A DNA stretch of 30,186 nt, from the NCBI GenBank assembly GCA_034687125.1, contig JAQGBZ010000574.1:1-30186 (forward strand), written 5' to 3'. Shown in pieces: positions 1-10,944 of the stretch. The notes under the pieces are model-generated. The model did not search any database. It worked only from the letters and a program-made list of their open reading frames with translations, and was not told the DNA's origin. Position 1 is the stretch's first letter. Every line of letters starts with the position of its first letter. The stretch comes from Neelides folsomi. Lineage: Eukaryota > Arthropoda > Collembola > Neelipleona > Neelidae. Position numbers and translations under genes: made by a program.

Positions 1-175
1 TATATGACATATATCAACCTCGGTTAGTGTCAACCTCGGTTAAGATCACCAAAATTGGTGTATCCCGTGAAGTTGATTTTATCCGAGGCACAGTGTATTT
101 ATAAATCATATTTACTATTATATCTTACATTTTTGACTATTCGTTTATTTATGTTCAATAAGATTACCAAAATAC

Positions 176-512
176 CTATTAAATTCGAAATTGATTAAAT
201 GAGCATTCTGAGCGTTTTGATTATATGACTCGTATATGCATTCGTCATCTGATGGGAATGTATTGTGGTTTGGTCCAGATTTAATAAAATACCATTTTCC
301 CAAGAACTGCATATAAGGTAACACACATAATTAAATTTATAATTCAGATTCTTTATTATTTTAAAGCTTTGAATGTAAAAATAACACATTATTAATATTA
401 CTTGAGAAATTTCAAGATTTTTACGAAATGGAAGTTCATTTGGGCATTTCTCCCCTAAAGCTTGCGAGCATAAAATAAAAATTGAAATAAAAATTAAAAA
501 ATTTCCTGACAT
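176..512 (-). CDS. Lipocalin (apolipoprotein D / bilin-binding protein type), 5' part, two exons visible
   Basis: Lipocalins are secreted beta-barrel carriers of small hydrophobic ligands. Exon 1 is 512..402 and codes for a hydrophobic signal peptide (about residues 1-20, ending ALG), then EKCPN, an early cysteine usual for insect lipocalins. It ends CAA|GTAATA in phase 0. Exon 2 is 306..176, after an acceptor reading ATATGCAG, and begins FLGKWYFIKSGPN. This is the G-x-W motif of structurally conserved region 1 of the lipocalin fold, at the expected distance from the N-terminus. A second cysteine follows in DDECIYE. Exon 2 ends AATAG|GTATTT; reading on without splicing reaches a stop within about 40 bases, so splicing to exons beyond the left edge is inferred. 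About 80 of an expected 170-200 residues are present. The family call rests on one motif plus the N-terminal layout. Confidence 0.72.
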
Positions 513-540
513 GATGGAATGAAAGGTTTTTATAAATCAG

Positions 541-1290
541 TTTAAGAAGAAAAAGCACAAGATTAATGTGTGTTTAAATGAAGATAAAATATTATGACTA
601 TTTGTGTTACGGTTTGCGGTCAAGAAGTTTTAATAGTCAAGGTAAAGACTGTTATTTCAAATTCAAGGTCAAAGAGATTTAAAAAATAGATAATCCCCGC
701 CAAACTTAAATATTAGATTATGAAATATTTAAAGCTAGATCAAAAATATTGTGAAATTAGAAGCGCTGAATTGAATGCAGATTATCACTTTTGTTTCATG
801 TTGCTTATTAAAGTTAAACGTACCTACATATTTTATTTCATATCAATCTCTATATTATAAATAACTGAATAATCCAAAAGTAATAAATAAAGCATAAAGC
901 TAATGATTATATTCTAGGTGGTAAAACGAATACTGTTTTATTTTTTATTTAGTATATACTTTATAGCTGTAAATTGAAAACTTTATTCTTTTTAAATAGT
1001 CCTTCTTTCAACTTGAGGAATAGTATATAATATCTACCATATAGACATCAGATAGATATCATAGAAAGATAATCGAATTGTTATAAAAATAACTCGGTGA
1101 ATAGTTGGTAATAATAAACTTTGCCCAATGCAAAGAGAAAACCATAATAGAATAAATTAATAATTATCATTGTGTAAAAATGGGCGAAAATTGAAAATCA
1201 AATCAAATCTTCTATCTGAAATAAATAATGATTATTTCTAATGAGGAATTAAATTGAAAAAGGTTAGAACAGATGAAAAAAATTGTCAAA
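541..1290. other. Non-coding stretch, no feature recognised
   Basis: AT-rich DNA between the lipocalin and the zinc-finger relic. I see no open frame with family resemblance, no RNA gene and no clear repeat. It should contain the lipocalin promoter near its left end. Confidence 0.4.
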
Positions 1291-1294
1291 GGAA

Positions 1295-1850
1295 AAGATA
1301 GTGCATTTCCAAATGCAAGAAGTTTGAAGAAACAAACAAACGATCGCATTCGTCATGGTGAAAAACAACATAAATGTCTGTTTAGTAGCAAATTGTTTTA
1401 CCCTAAGACAACATTTAAATAAACACATAAAAGTTCACACAAGTGAAAAGCCAATTAGTACATTTAAATGGCCAAAATCAAATGTGCTTTAATAAAAAAT
1501 ATACAACAGATCTTGCAAGAAATTCAACATTTAATTTCTCATCTTCGGTTCATTTAAAAGGTAACAAGCGTCAATTTGTTTCCAATATAAATAAATTTTC
1601 TCTAGTAATTCGAACAATCAATTCTGAGAATTTCATTAAAAATGAATCTGTAGAACATTTTAAAACACAACTGACATATAAAGTCACATTGTAAGTAAAA
1701 GTAACGTATTACATGTATAAATAATTATAAATATAAATGGTATCAATTCATTTTTTCTTAATTATTTTCATTTTCAGAAATTCCAAAGTTTATGATAAAT
1801 GCCAAGATTTATTAATTGGTCCTTCAACTTGATGAGCTTAAGAGAGTAAA
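1295..1850 (+). pseudogene. Relic of a C2H2 zinc-finger gene
   Basis: Several short stretches keep the spacing of C2H2 fingers but in shifting frames. Around 1312-1355 a frame reads C-I-S-K-C-K-K-F with a basic stretch behind it. At 1357-1395 a linker-like HGEKQHKC is followed by a finger start where the second cysteine has become serine (C-L-F-S-S-K-L-F). In another frame at 1390-1450, F-x5-L-x2-H-x3-H runs into VHTSEKP, a good match to the HTGEKP linker. Downstream, 1443..1694 is open but lacks cysteines. A GTAAGT donor at 1692 and an acceptor (TTTTCATTTTCAG, ending at 1778) suggest an intron survives, so this looks like a decayed genomic gene or duplicate rather than a processed copy. Boundaries are approximate. 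Confidence 0.5.
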
Positions 1851-2030
1851 TTCAAGACCGAATGTAATTGTTTTGTAATTATGTTTTATTCAATAATTTA
1901 ATCTCATTAAATGTATCGTTGCATTTAAGTATGTAATTTTTTTTATATTATATCCGTTTATAATGAGTTTACAAAAATAAAAATAGCTCAATGGGGATCA
2001 GTTTAGCTAGCATTGTTTTGTAGTCCAACT

Positions 2031-2786
2031 TTATTTTGCATATTGGAATGATGGAGCAGAATGAGATCTGGTCAAAACTTGGTTACTGTAAGATTGAAGT
2101 GGAGCAATTTGAACTGATGGACGAGCGATTTGGAAAGTTGGAGTCGAGTGGACGTAAGAAGTTGCATAAGTTTGTGGAGCTGAATAAACTTGAACTTGCG
2201 GAGCTTGGTGAACAATTTGAGCTTGGTGGACAATTTGAGGTTGATGGACAATTTGTGCTTGGTGGACAATTTGAGGTTGATGGTGGACAATCGGAGCAGA
2301 ATGGACAATTGGTGCCTGGTGGACAATTTGTGCTTGGTGGTGGACGATTGGAGCTGATCTCACAATTGGCGTTGAGTAAACATGTCGTGGAGCGTAAACT
2401 TGAGGAGCTGAATGGACAATTTGAGCCGTTTGATAAACCGGTGCTGAATGGACAACGGGGGCAGAGTGAACAACTTGGGTTGAGTGGTGAAGGACTGGAG
2501 CTGAATGATGGACCACTGGAGCGGATTGGAAAACTGGAACCGAGTGATGGACAATTGGAGCAGAATGGACAATAGGTGTAGAGTGGTGGACGACCGGAGC
2601 CGAGTGGTGAACAACAGGGGTGGAATAAACATGACGAGGAGCGTAGACTTGAGGAGATGACAAGAAACTTGATCCTTGAGAATAAGTAGTTGGGTAAGAG
2701 CTGTAGGAACCGAAATTTCCTTGGCTCAACAAACTTCCTCCGAAGACGCCATTCACGGCAAGACAGAGAACAATGAAGATCTTCAT
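2031..2786 (-). CDS. Low-complexity cuticular protein (His/Val/Ala/Pro repeats), 251 aa
   Basis: A structural protein of the exoskeleton, secreted by epidermal cells. The start MKIFIVLCLAVNGVFGG is a typical cuticle-protein signal peptide, cut around residue 16. The mature part is built from short repeats of the types VVHHSAP, IVHSAP and IVHQAQ, with YAPRHVYSTP appearing twice. This resembles the proline- and alanine-rich low-complexity cuticle proteins (cuticle protein 16.5 and larval/pupal rigid cuticle protein type). There is no Rebers-Riddiford chitin-binding consensus. The frame is a single exon. The last sense codon and the stop lie in AAAATAAAG, so the stop is inside an AATAAA; another AATAAA (minus) lies near 1883-1888. 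Several long frames overlap the gene on both strands, caused by the repeat composition. The class is clear; the subfamily name is uncertain. Confidence 0.82.
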   Translation of the reverse strand: MKIFIVLCLAVNGVFGGSLLSQGNFGSYSSYPTTYSQGSSFLSSPQVYAPRHVYSTPVVHHSAPVVHHSTPIVHSAPIVHHSVPVFQSAPVVHHSAPVLHHSTQVVHSAPVVHSAPVYQTAQIVHSAPQVYAPRHVYSTPIVRSAPIVHHQAQIVHQAPIVHSAPIVHHQPQIVHQAQIVHQPQIVHQAQIVHQAPQVQVYSAPQTYATSYVHSTPTFQIARPSVQIAPLQSYSNQVLTRSHSAPSFQYAK

Positions 2787-3004
2787 GGTTCTTGAAAATT
2801 AAAAAAATTATGAAAGAGGTTAATTATAATTACTTTTCTAATGAAATATGTAAATTATAGTATGAAAAATTATAATTATTTTAATAATAAGTAATTTTTT
2901 TGGAAATTAGTGTGAAATTATTTACAGTTTGTCGTGTTTTGAAAGGATGATGAAATGAGAGAAGAGGAATTGGTTGAATTGATATCCTTTAGGGAATTGG
3001 GACG

Positions 3005-3022
3005 TTTATTTATATGGATTTC
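3005..3022 (-). promoter_or_regulatory. Candidate TATA box of the cuticular protein gene
   Basis: On the minus strand CATATAAATAAACG lies about 225 bases upstream of the ATG. An initiator-like TCAATTC follows about 30 bases downstream. A 5'UTR intron is possible: a donor-like CTGTAAATAA near 2930 and an acceptor-like TTTTCAAG just before AACCATG. Confidence 0.35.
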
Positions 3023-4560
3023 TATCTTGTTCACCTTAAGTTTAACATTTGGATTTAAGTTACCTAATTTCAATGTCTCTTTTATTAAGAGCTCTGGTTA
3101 ATCGTAAAAATTGTTAGAGGACATTTAATATAACAATTAGTTGAATCTGAAGATTGAAGCGGTGAATTGTTTTATTTGTATTACTTTGAAGTTTTAATTC
3201 ACTCCATCCTGCTTACGCATTACGATTAGTTGGATCAATGAAATGACATCCAAAAATGTACAGATTCATTGGCAGCCTCCCAATGCCTAAGATAAGAATT
3301 CTTTTACCAAGATTTGGTATTTCCATAAGACAGATGCAAATGCAACTACTTTTTTAATTTGTCATTCTCACTTGTCGTTGCCATTGCCATTGCCATTTCA
3401 TTGGATTTTGTTCTTTTTTTATTAATTCATTGTAATTGAATAAAAATATAGAAGTAAAAACTTGATCAAATTCTTCATTTTTATTTTTATAATCAAAAAT
3501 GGTTTATTTTAATTTAATTTACTCATTTATTTAAACAAAATTGACTTTTCCTTATAGTACAAAATTAACAAATGTTAGTGATGGTAACATTAAAAAATAT
3601 TTTCTAAAAAGTCTAAAATCCATACTAATATTATGTCGATGATATGTATGACTGTATGGGTAAAAGCATAGTAGGTATACATATTTTATTGTCGGTAGAT
3701 CAAAGTGGTGAGAATTCAACAATGAAAAATTTTATTGCAAGGTTGTGCATAGTGAGAAGTGGAGTAATTGATGCAAACTTGTTTCAATTTACAAATCAAT
3801 TTACTACTTTGTTAATGCAAACAATCAACAAAATTTACTATTTTTAATTAATATCCAATGCCTAAATGTAATTCACCTTCTTAAACTTGGTCTGTTTATC
3901 TTCAATGAAATCTCCCTTCTTAACTAATACATTTAAACAGTTGTATAAGAAATCATCTTAGCAATTAGATAATAGACAAATAGACACATGGTATATTCGT
4001 ATAGTAAAAGGGTTAGTTATGATACAAAAATGCAAAAAATTATACGTATTTATGTACACAAATATTCGTAAAATTGTGTACAAGTATCATATTACATTAC
4101 ATAAATACCTTGTTATATAAATATTATATTATGTATTATCATAAATACTTTTTTAAAATTACATAAATTTATATTAATCATCATTTATTTGTAATAAAGT
4201 TTAGTAAAATAGTTTTAAATAGATAAATGTTTATTTTTTTATTTAAAATTTTTCTCAATTAAAATCTATCAGAAAGCTTAGAAAATATTAAATAGGTTGA
4301 TAAACCTTTGAAACATTCCGTGTAAATTTCTTGAAATTTGCTTTTATGCAAATACAAAAACACCAATTTAGTTAAATACCTTAAGTATTTCGTATAATAC
4401 AAATTTTTAAATTACTTTCATAATCACAGTTAACTATCATTGCCACAAGAAAAATTCAATAAAGCTACAAATAAACATATTTTATAATAGGAAGATAAAC
4501 CATAATTACATATTTATTTTGATTAATCCATTTGGGATATTAAAATATTTAATTATTTTA
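3023..4560. other. Intergenic stretch without a recognised gene
   Basis: AT-rich. It holds a short run of three TTGCCA units near 3378-3400. A plus-strand frame at 3644..3847 codes for nothing recognisable and is not called. Confidence 0.4.
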
Positions 4561-4565
4561 GCAAA

Positions 4566-4661
4566 ATGAAACTTTCCATCTTCTTCATTTGTTGCATTTT
4601 TACAATTTGTTTGGCTGAAGAGCAGGCAGAAGATGAACAGGACAAGGATCACGAGGTCTAA
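4566..4661 (+). CDS. Possible small secreted acidic peptide, 31 aa
   Basis: The frame starts MKLSIFFICCIFTICLAEEQ. This is a strong signal peptide (lysine, then a hydrophobic core through residue 16, cut after LA), followed by about 14 residues rich in Glu, Asp and Gln, ending DKDHEV and TAA. An AATAAA lies at 4720-4725, 59 bases past the stop. An acceptor-like TTATTTTAG sits just before the ATG (a 5'UTR intron may exist), and a TATA-like TTTTATAATAG lies about 85 bases upstream. It could be a real small secreted peptide or the first exon of a gene whose remainder was lost; the GACC repeat block starts about 190 bases downstream. I recognise no family. Confidence 0.35.
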   Translation: MKLSIFFICCIFTICLAEEQAEDEQDKDHEV

Positions 4662-4850
4662 AAACATATTGCATTAGTATTTGATGTTTATTAAAAATAT
4701 TATTAGCTACAATTATTTAAATAAACAAGTTACTAATTTAAAATGTTTATTTAGTTATCGGACAGCATTAATTTAATAAGGGACTTGAATTAAGAACTCA
4801 ACGGGAATTTGCTGTTCAACAATGCTATTCAGGAGGGCCAAATGGGGAAA

Positions 4851-5176
4851 ATACAAGTTAGGAGACTCCCGACCTACAAGCTAGCAGACCATCACACTAC
4901 CCGACCTAAAAGAGACCCGACTACCCGACCATTTAAGCTACCCAACCTACAAGAGACCCGACTAACCGACCATTTAAATTACCCGACCATTTAAATTACC
5001 CAACCTACAGGAGACCCGGTCATTTCTTAAATAGCTATAAATCCACTTTTAATGCTAATATAAAGATTTAGTTTATTTTAACTTATTTCTTTATATATAC
5101 AAAATATAATAACATTATTAACATCTGTCTAACGATATTTAAATAAACATTAGTATTACGTTTTAAATCTTTCACT
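4851..5176. repeat. GACC-rich repeat element, copy 1
   Basis: The left half (4851-5025) is made of degenerate short units such as CCCGACCTACAAG, ACCCGACC and CCATTTAAATTACC. The right half is AT-rich and ends AAATCTTTCACT. The same sequence occurs reverse-complemented at 10390-10720: both ends match (ATACAAGTTAGGAGACTCCC at one, ATAATAACATTATTAACATC towards the other), with indels in between. It is therefore a dispersed element, not a local satellite. Open frames in it only reflect the repeat. Confidence 0.75.
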
Positions 5177-6660
5177 GTCTAAATTCGGGATTTTTCTAAT
5201 TCATGCGCATATACAGAGTGAACCATAAGTAACGCAATTTCAATATACATTTCTTCCTAAATAAAATTTTTAAAAACAAAAAGTTCAATTTCAAAAAAAT
5301 TCTTCAGACCTAAAATTCCACATAAAAATTGATCCCTGAAAATATAAAAAAAACTTCAAATCAACTAAATTCCTACGAAATTAGGAGTTGAAATTCAAAA
5401 AATTTCTTGGGACCCGAATTTTCCGATAACTATTAAAGAATACAGATTATATTAATTTGGAATAGCGATTATATTCTGAGTATTCAATTGTTAAATAAAA
5501 ATCTTGTCACATTTTTTAAGAAATAAAATATTTGTATTATTGGTAGTTGCTGTTGTACAGTATAGTAAATTGTAATTATAAACTATATAGTTTTAATGTG
5601 AGTTAATATATAATATAATATTATTAATATTTAGTACTTTATTATAGTCAATTTCACTTTGTTTCTCAACTATTCTCCAGTCTCCTACCTATCAAAAAAT
5701 GGAGATTTCTCTTATAACATTATTAGGCTTGAATAAAATAGTATTTATATCTACTTTATTTAAGGTTTGTTTCAAAATAACCAGATTTATAGATAACTTA
5801 ATTATTTGACATACATAATTACATATACTATGCCATATCCATTATGTTATTTTTAACCATTGTGAATCATGGAAAGTGATTATATTCCATAGTTTTAAAA
5901 TTCAAAGTAAAATAAAAATGTAAATATTATTATCAATTTATTTAATCTTCAATACATGATCCTACACATATATACCATGCATAATATATATTTCATTCAT
6001 TGCTTAAATCATAATATCAACCTAATGAGATATTAGTTTTTTAAATATCATCAAAGTTGCATTGCATTTCATTGTACCAAGTAACCAGAGAGAATGAAGT
6101 ATACCTACATATGTAAATCCAGTTTAATTGACATTTATTCTCAATTTCAAAATTACAAATAGGTATATCTACTTTGCAATTATTCCCCGATTTGCCATAT
6201 GTTAAATGAATACCTGAGCCGAAGAAATGTAATATCTAACACCACGATATTATATAAATATAGATTGCTTATTAGATAAACAAACTTATCCTTAGTTAGA
6301 TAACATCATTTTAATTTAAATGTTTCTAAAAATTAGTTATATTAAAGTTACATTACTCATTAAAAAAGAAACAATTTAGATATCACTCTGTACATCTGTG
6401 ATCAATACATATGCATGCAAGTGAAAACGGATTTCATAATTTAGCATTAGATATTATTTAATCATTAATTAATAACTATGCTTTACGTGTTGTTTCTTGG
6501 TTTCTATAGTGATTTGATTCAAAATATTTATTTTGTTTATTGTTTAAGCTTATAATTAAAATAATTTTAAGAACAAGTTGATGTATTCTACAGCTTTTTA
6601 AATTTGAAAATTGAATTATTTAAGAGAACGTTGCATTTTGAATTGTTTAAATAAAATCTT
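5177..6660. other. Intergenic stretch with transposon debris
   Basis: AT-rich and non-coding. At 5214-5235 the sequence ACAGAGTGAACCATAAGTAA resembles the terminal repeat of the small hairpin element in the esterase intron near 21256, so it may be an old relative. Nothing else is recognised. Confidence 0.4.
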
Positions 6661-6665
6661 TTAAA

Positions 6666-9024
6666 ATGGGATTAAATATACAAAACATTTTTAAAAAAAT
6701 TGATAAATTTTGTTGTATTCAAGCGATATTGTATTCTTGCCTAATTAATTTTTGTTCAACATTAGAAATTAAGGACTATAATAATTATAATTTTGGAAAC
6801 GAAAAAACTTTTGAAAAAACTTCAAATTATTTGGCATCGATGAGTATTTGTGAAATTCATTTAGCAAAACTCATCAAAGAAATGAATTTAATAAATAAAA
6901 CTAATTTATTTGATCAATATGTGAATTTCTATTCAAATTATCTTCAATCAGCAGTAACAATTAATTCCAATGAAATTGTTGAAAACAGTATAAATTATTA
7001 TGTTAAAATTATTGAAACATTTACTTTACCTAAAAAGCATTTGCCTTGTAAAGTAATTATTTTTATATATAATGAAAATCTAAAAACTGCTTATCAATTT
7101 TACTCAATTATGTATATTTTGAATGCTCTATCAGTGTATATCCAAATATCAAAAATGCATTTTACTGTTATTGCATTTACGGGAAATTTAAAGGATTTAA
7201 AGTTAACATTTGAGGAAAACGAAAAATTGGAATTAAAGAGTGTAATTTTGAATAATTTTAAATATCCAGCAGATAGCCATTTAATATACGCAATTTCTTT
7301 AAATAATGAAATTCCATCGCAGATCGTAACTTTAAATAAATTCATGAATCAAATGTCTGATTTAAATTTAGAAAATTATGAATTTGTCACTAGGAATTTT
7401 ATTTTAAATTTAAAGTCACTTGCTGAATATGAATTAACATTTTCTTTTAATAAAATCGTAAATTTAATATATTTATCTACTTTTTTAAATAACAACAATG
7501 ATTTTGAAGGTGCAGTAATAAATTTTAATTTATTTTTTAAAATAAATATCAAAAAACAAGTCTATAGATGCCATATGATAGGTCTATATCCTCTTTCGTT
7601 GGATAAATACTATTGCTTATTATTCAATTCTGAATTGAAGCTCAACTTTACGATAGAACAACCTGGTTGGAAAGCTTATAGGGTGATCAATGAAGTAGTA
7701 GTTAAATTAGTTACCGCCGGCGCATTAAAAAGTTACTTTCATCATATTTTTAGAAATGATCGAATGACGTATGATAATACGATAATTAGTTATTTTTACG
7801 ATGAAGAACAATATACATTTACAAAATTCATAAATAAAAATTATATAGATAACTATTTAATTATTTTGCTTCCGTTTGAAATGCCTGTTTGGATTTTAAT
7901 GATTTTATTAATATGTTTGATCATATGTATAACAGGATTGATCAATGCTTTTAAGTTTTACAAAATTAATTTCCAAATGACACTAAATCATTTATTTATT
8001 CTTTTCACAATATTTATAGAACAAGGACATTCATTAACATCAAAAATCTCAACAAATTTAAGTTATTATTTTAACCACAATCTTTATCTTAATGGGATTT
8101 GTTTTAAGCACCGCTTACAAAGGAAAATTATTTTTATTAATTATTTCCGATCCATTGCCTAAAATATTTCAAACGTTTGAAGAATTAGCAAATTATGAAA
8201 GGAGTACCAAAATTTTAACATGGTCGCAAATGCCTAATAATAAGTATATTTCTGAGAGAAAGAGTAATATCAATATTTCTTTACAATATTTACAGAAAAA
8301 TTATTTTAAATATTATAAGTCATCTTTTTTACATATTTTTTCAGATAAAAATATATTAGATAAAAAAATTATCTCAAGTGCTGTTGATTTAAAAAGATTG
8401 GTTTATTTTGTTGTAAGTGATTTAATCCAAATTACCAAAGGGGGCAGATGGCCATTAATTACAAATAAGGGGAAAATTGAACTCAAAGATAAATTTTATA
8501 TAATTGAAGATTCTACTGTATTACACATTTTTGAAAAAATTATTGAATATAATAATCCTGATAAATTTTATATTGTGAAACAGCTTGTATTTGAAAGTCG
8601 GTATTCAGTTAGAAATTATATTAAACTTCATAATAATTATCACTTTAAAGTTAAATTTGAAAATGTTATTTTAAGGTTTGTCGAGTCGGGATTTTATAAA
8701 ATTTGGGAAGAAGGTTTTAAAATAAATTATCATCCTTATGAACAAAGTGCTAAGACTTTTAATATTGTAGAGTATTTAAAATTGAGAAAGTTGAACCGAG
8801 AGGAATCTAATAAAATTAATACATTTAAAAGTTTGAATAAACCCAAATTCATATATAACCCAAAAAGCCTAAACTTTAAAAAAATATTCCCATTTTTATC
8901 TATTACATTTTATTTGTTATTAATTTCATTTTTTATTTTATTAATTGAATTACTTTGGAATGGTAATTACTTTCAAAATAACTATTTTTGGAACAAAAAT
9001 AAAGTGACAAAATTTTTGAATTAA
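6666..9024 (+). pseudogene. Ionotropic receptor (IR), single exon, one frameshift
   Basis: IRs are ligand-gated channels of the variant glutamate receptor family, used in insect chemosensation. The first frame (6666 to about 8060, roughly 465 codons) carries an N-terminal and ligand-binding lobe, then M1 at codons about 398-427 (LPFEMPVWILMILLICL) and a pore-like segment with FTIFIEQGHS. The frame then slips. From 8062 a second frame gives M2 with STAYKGKLFLLI (the position of the SYTANL motif in glutamate receptors), a second ligand-binding lobe ending ENVILRFVESGFYKIW, and M3 at about 8875-8960 (FPFLSITFYLLLISFFILL). Joined length would be about 785 residues. There is no room for an intron at the slip, and both frames are otherwise open, so this is either a very young pseudogene or a single indel error in the assembly. 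An AATAAA lies at 9043-9048. The absence of introns fits the divergent IR class. Confidence 0.8.
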
Positions 9025-9530
9025 TTGTTTAAATTCATTAAAAATAAAATAATAGTTAATTCAATTCAACTTAAATCATTCAATATAAGAAATTGACAAA
9101 TGGAAAGTTATTTATAATGGCGTTTTACTGAAATTTTCGAAATTTCAAAGTATTTCAATTTTCAATCTATTTCGAAATATACTAACCCAACCTCTAGCCT
9201 AACCTTGCTTTCATAACATAGTTAATTAAATTTCAATACTCTTGTAATTAAAACTCACCTAAATAAAACATTATTGATATTATTATAAAATTAAATACAA
9301 ATTGCAATAAAAAAAAGTGTAAAATTGATTTTTATACTATGTAATACATTCATGTCTTTTATCTTCTTATTGTCTTTTATCTTCTTATCCACCATATGTA
9401 GTTATGGTGCTTATATTTTTTACTTTGAATATTAATAAAACTAATTGATATTTTGCTTTAATTCAAATGATGGATACAAAGGCTTCATTTTTTAACAACT
9501 AAAATATCAAATTCGTATTGTTTCTAATCG
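9025..9530. other. Non-coding stretch
   Basis: AT-rich. It contains a perfect direct duplication of an 18-base unit (see separate entry) and no recognisable gene. Confidence 0.4.
9353..9388. repeat. Perfect 18-base tandem duplication
   Basis: TGTCTTTTATCTTCTTAT occurs twice back to back. It is probably a replication-slippage product. Confidence 0.85.
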
Positions 9531-10013
9531 TGCCACAATGTCATTGCGTACAAGTTAGTTTGAATAAAATCTGTTTCAAGACATCCACTCACAATCTCGA
9601 AATATCCATTTTGTAACAATTTCCAGATTTATCGACCGTTAAACGATACAAGTGTTGGGTAGTATTATGAATTATTGGATAAACATATTTAATTGGAGTC
9701 ATTTCGTTTTTATTGAAATAATTTTCATTGTTAGTTCGAATATTAAAATTTGTTGGTTCAATTCAAATAGCGAAATGTTCCACATTCCATTCGTTTTGAT
9801 CGCATTGGAATTCCGTTGAACAATCAATAAAATAAATACCAATTTCAGGTTCAGAAGTTTCAAATTTTAACTGTAAATTGAAAAATAAAAGATTGGTCCG
9901 TTGATTTTGTGTAAGATGAAAATTCAGCATACATTTCTTGATATGCCGATGAAACATAAATGAAATTATTGAATCACTTTTGCAGATATTTAAGTTCCGA
10001 TTGGTGGGATTCT
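9470..10013 (-). pseudogene. Decayed coding stretch of unknown family
   Basis: On the minus strand an acceptor-like AAATTGCAG at about 10014 opens a frame that runs with coding-like composition. It reads NPTNRNLNICKSD at the start and IGIYFIDCSTEFQCDQNEW later, to a TGA at 9763-9765. The same frame continues past that stop (for example NTTQHLYRLTVDKSGNCYK) to another TGA at 9589-9591. A neighbouring frame then continues plausibly (GYFEIVSGCLETDFIQTNLY). The spaced cysteines suggest an extracellular protein. I recognise no family. Two in-frame stops and one probable frameshift argue for a relic. Confidence 0.35.
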
Positions 10014-10389
10014 GCAATTTCACAATCCAAATAAAATACGATGACATAATGTAATTATTTAAAATGAATTAATGTTAATTTGTAATAAGTAAAGTGTCCC
10101 AATGAAGGAAGTTAATTTTTTATTAAATTCATTCGATTTTCCTTTTATAATACACAGATTATATAATGTGATATATTAATATCAATTAGAGTAAATATCA
10201 TGGTTGATAAACAAATGGTTATATTATATTAGAATTAGAGAAATTAATGAATTGAAATAATTTTAATAAATATGAAATTTTGCTTATGAGCTTGTTGAAT
10301 TCTTGTTCCATATTAACAATCAAATTGATAATAATATGTGTAAATAAAATAATGAAACGAAAGTTTCATTTGTATAGTTTTTCCTTAGT

Positions 10390-10720
10390 AGTGAAAGATT
10401 TAAAATGTAATTAATATAAATATTTATTTAATATCGTTCGACAGATGTTAATAATGTTATTATATTTTTTATATATATAGAAAGTCTTCTGTAGGTCGGG
10501 TAATTTAAATGTTCGGGTAGTTGGGTTTCTTGTAGGTCGGGTAATGTGATGGTCTGCTAGCTTGTAGGTCGAGAGTCTGCTAGGCGGCTTACTTGTATGT
10601 CGAATGGGCGGGTCACTTGTATGTGAGATAGGGCATATAATGTTAAAGGGAAAAAAGTCTGCTAACTTGTAGGTCAGGTAGGCGGCTTACTTGCAGGTCG
10701 GGAGTCTCCTAACTTGTATT
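10390..10720. repeat. GACC-rich repeat element, copy 2 (inverted relative to copy 1)
   Basis: Reverse complement of the element at 4851-5176. In this orientation the units read CTTGTAGGTCGGGTA and TGTAGGTCGGGAGTC, ending CTCCTAACTTGTAT. It fills most of the loop of the fold-back structure. The AT-rich part is about 80 bases shorter than in copy 1 and the subrepeat part is longer. Confidence 0.75.
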
Positions 10721-10944
10721 TGCCATTATTTTATTTACACATATTATTATTAATTTGATTGTTTCAGAACAAATTTGAAGATTTGATTGTTAATATGAAA
10801 CAAGAATTTAACAAGCTCATAAGCAAAATTTCATATCTATTAAAATTTTTTCAATTCATTAATTTCTCTAATTCAAATATAATATAACAATTTGTTTATC
10901 AACCATGATATTTACTCTAATTGATATTAATATATCACATTATA

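Noticed and set aside
46..59. Small palindrome CACCAAAATTGGTG and the doubled CAACCTCGGTTA at 15-42
   Set aside because: Too short and unsupported to name as a regulatory site; may be a transposon remnant.
527..537. TATA-like TTTATAAAAA upstream of the lipocalin ATG
   Set aside because: Only about 20 bases from the ATG, too close to place a transcription start before the start codon.
2036..2575. 179-codon open frame on the plus strand opposite the cuticular protein
   Set aside because: It is the antisense of a short-unit repeat, which opens several frames at once. There is no signal peptide or family resemblance, and the sense frame has a clear start and signal peptide.
3644..3847. 67-codon plus-strand frame
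   Set aside because: No domain, no splice context, no promoter; length is expected by chance.
4809..4994. 61-codon frame through the GACC repeat
   Set aside because: Its residues simply translate the short DNA repeat.
8092..8162. Intron as an explanation for the frame change in the first IR
   Set aside because: M2 begins directly after 8062 and the preceding frame is needed up to about 8060, leaving no space for an intron.
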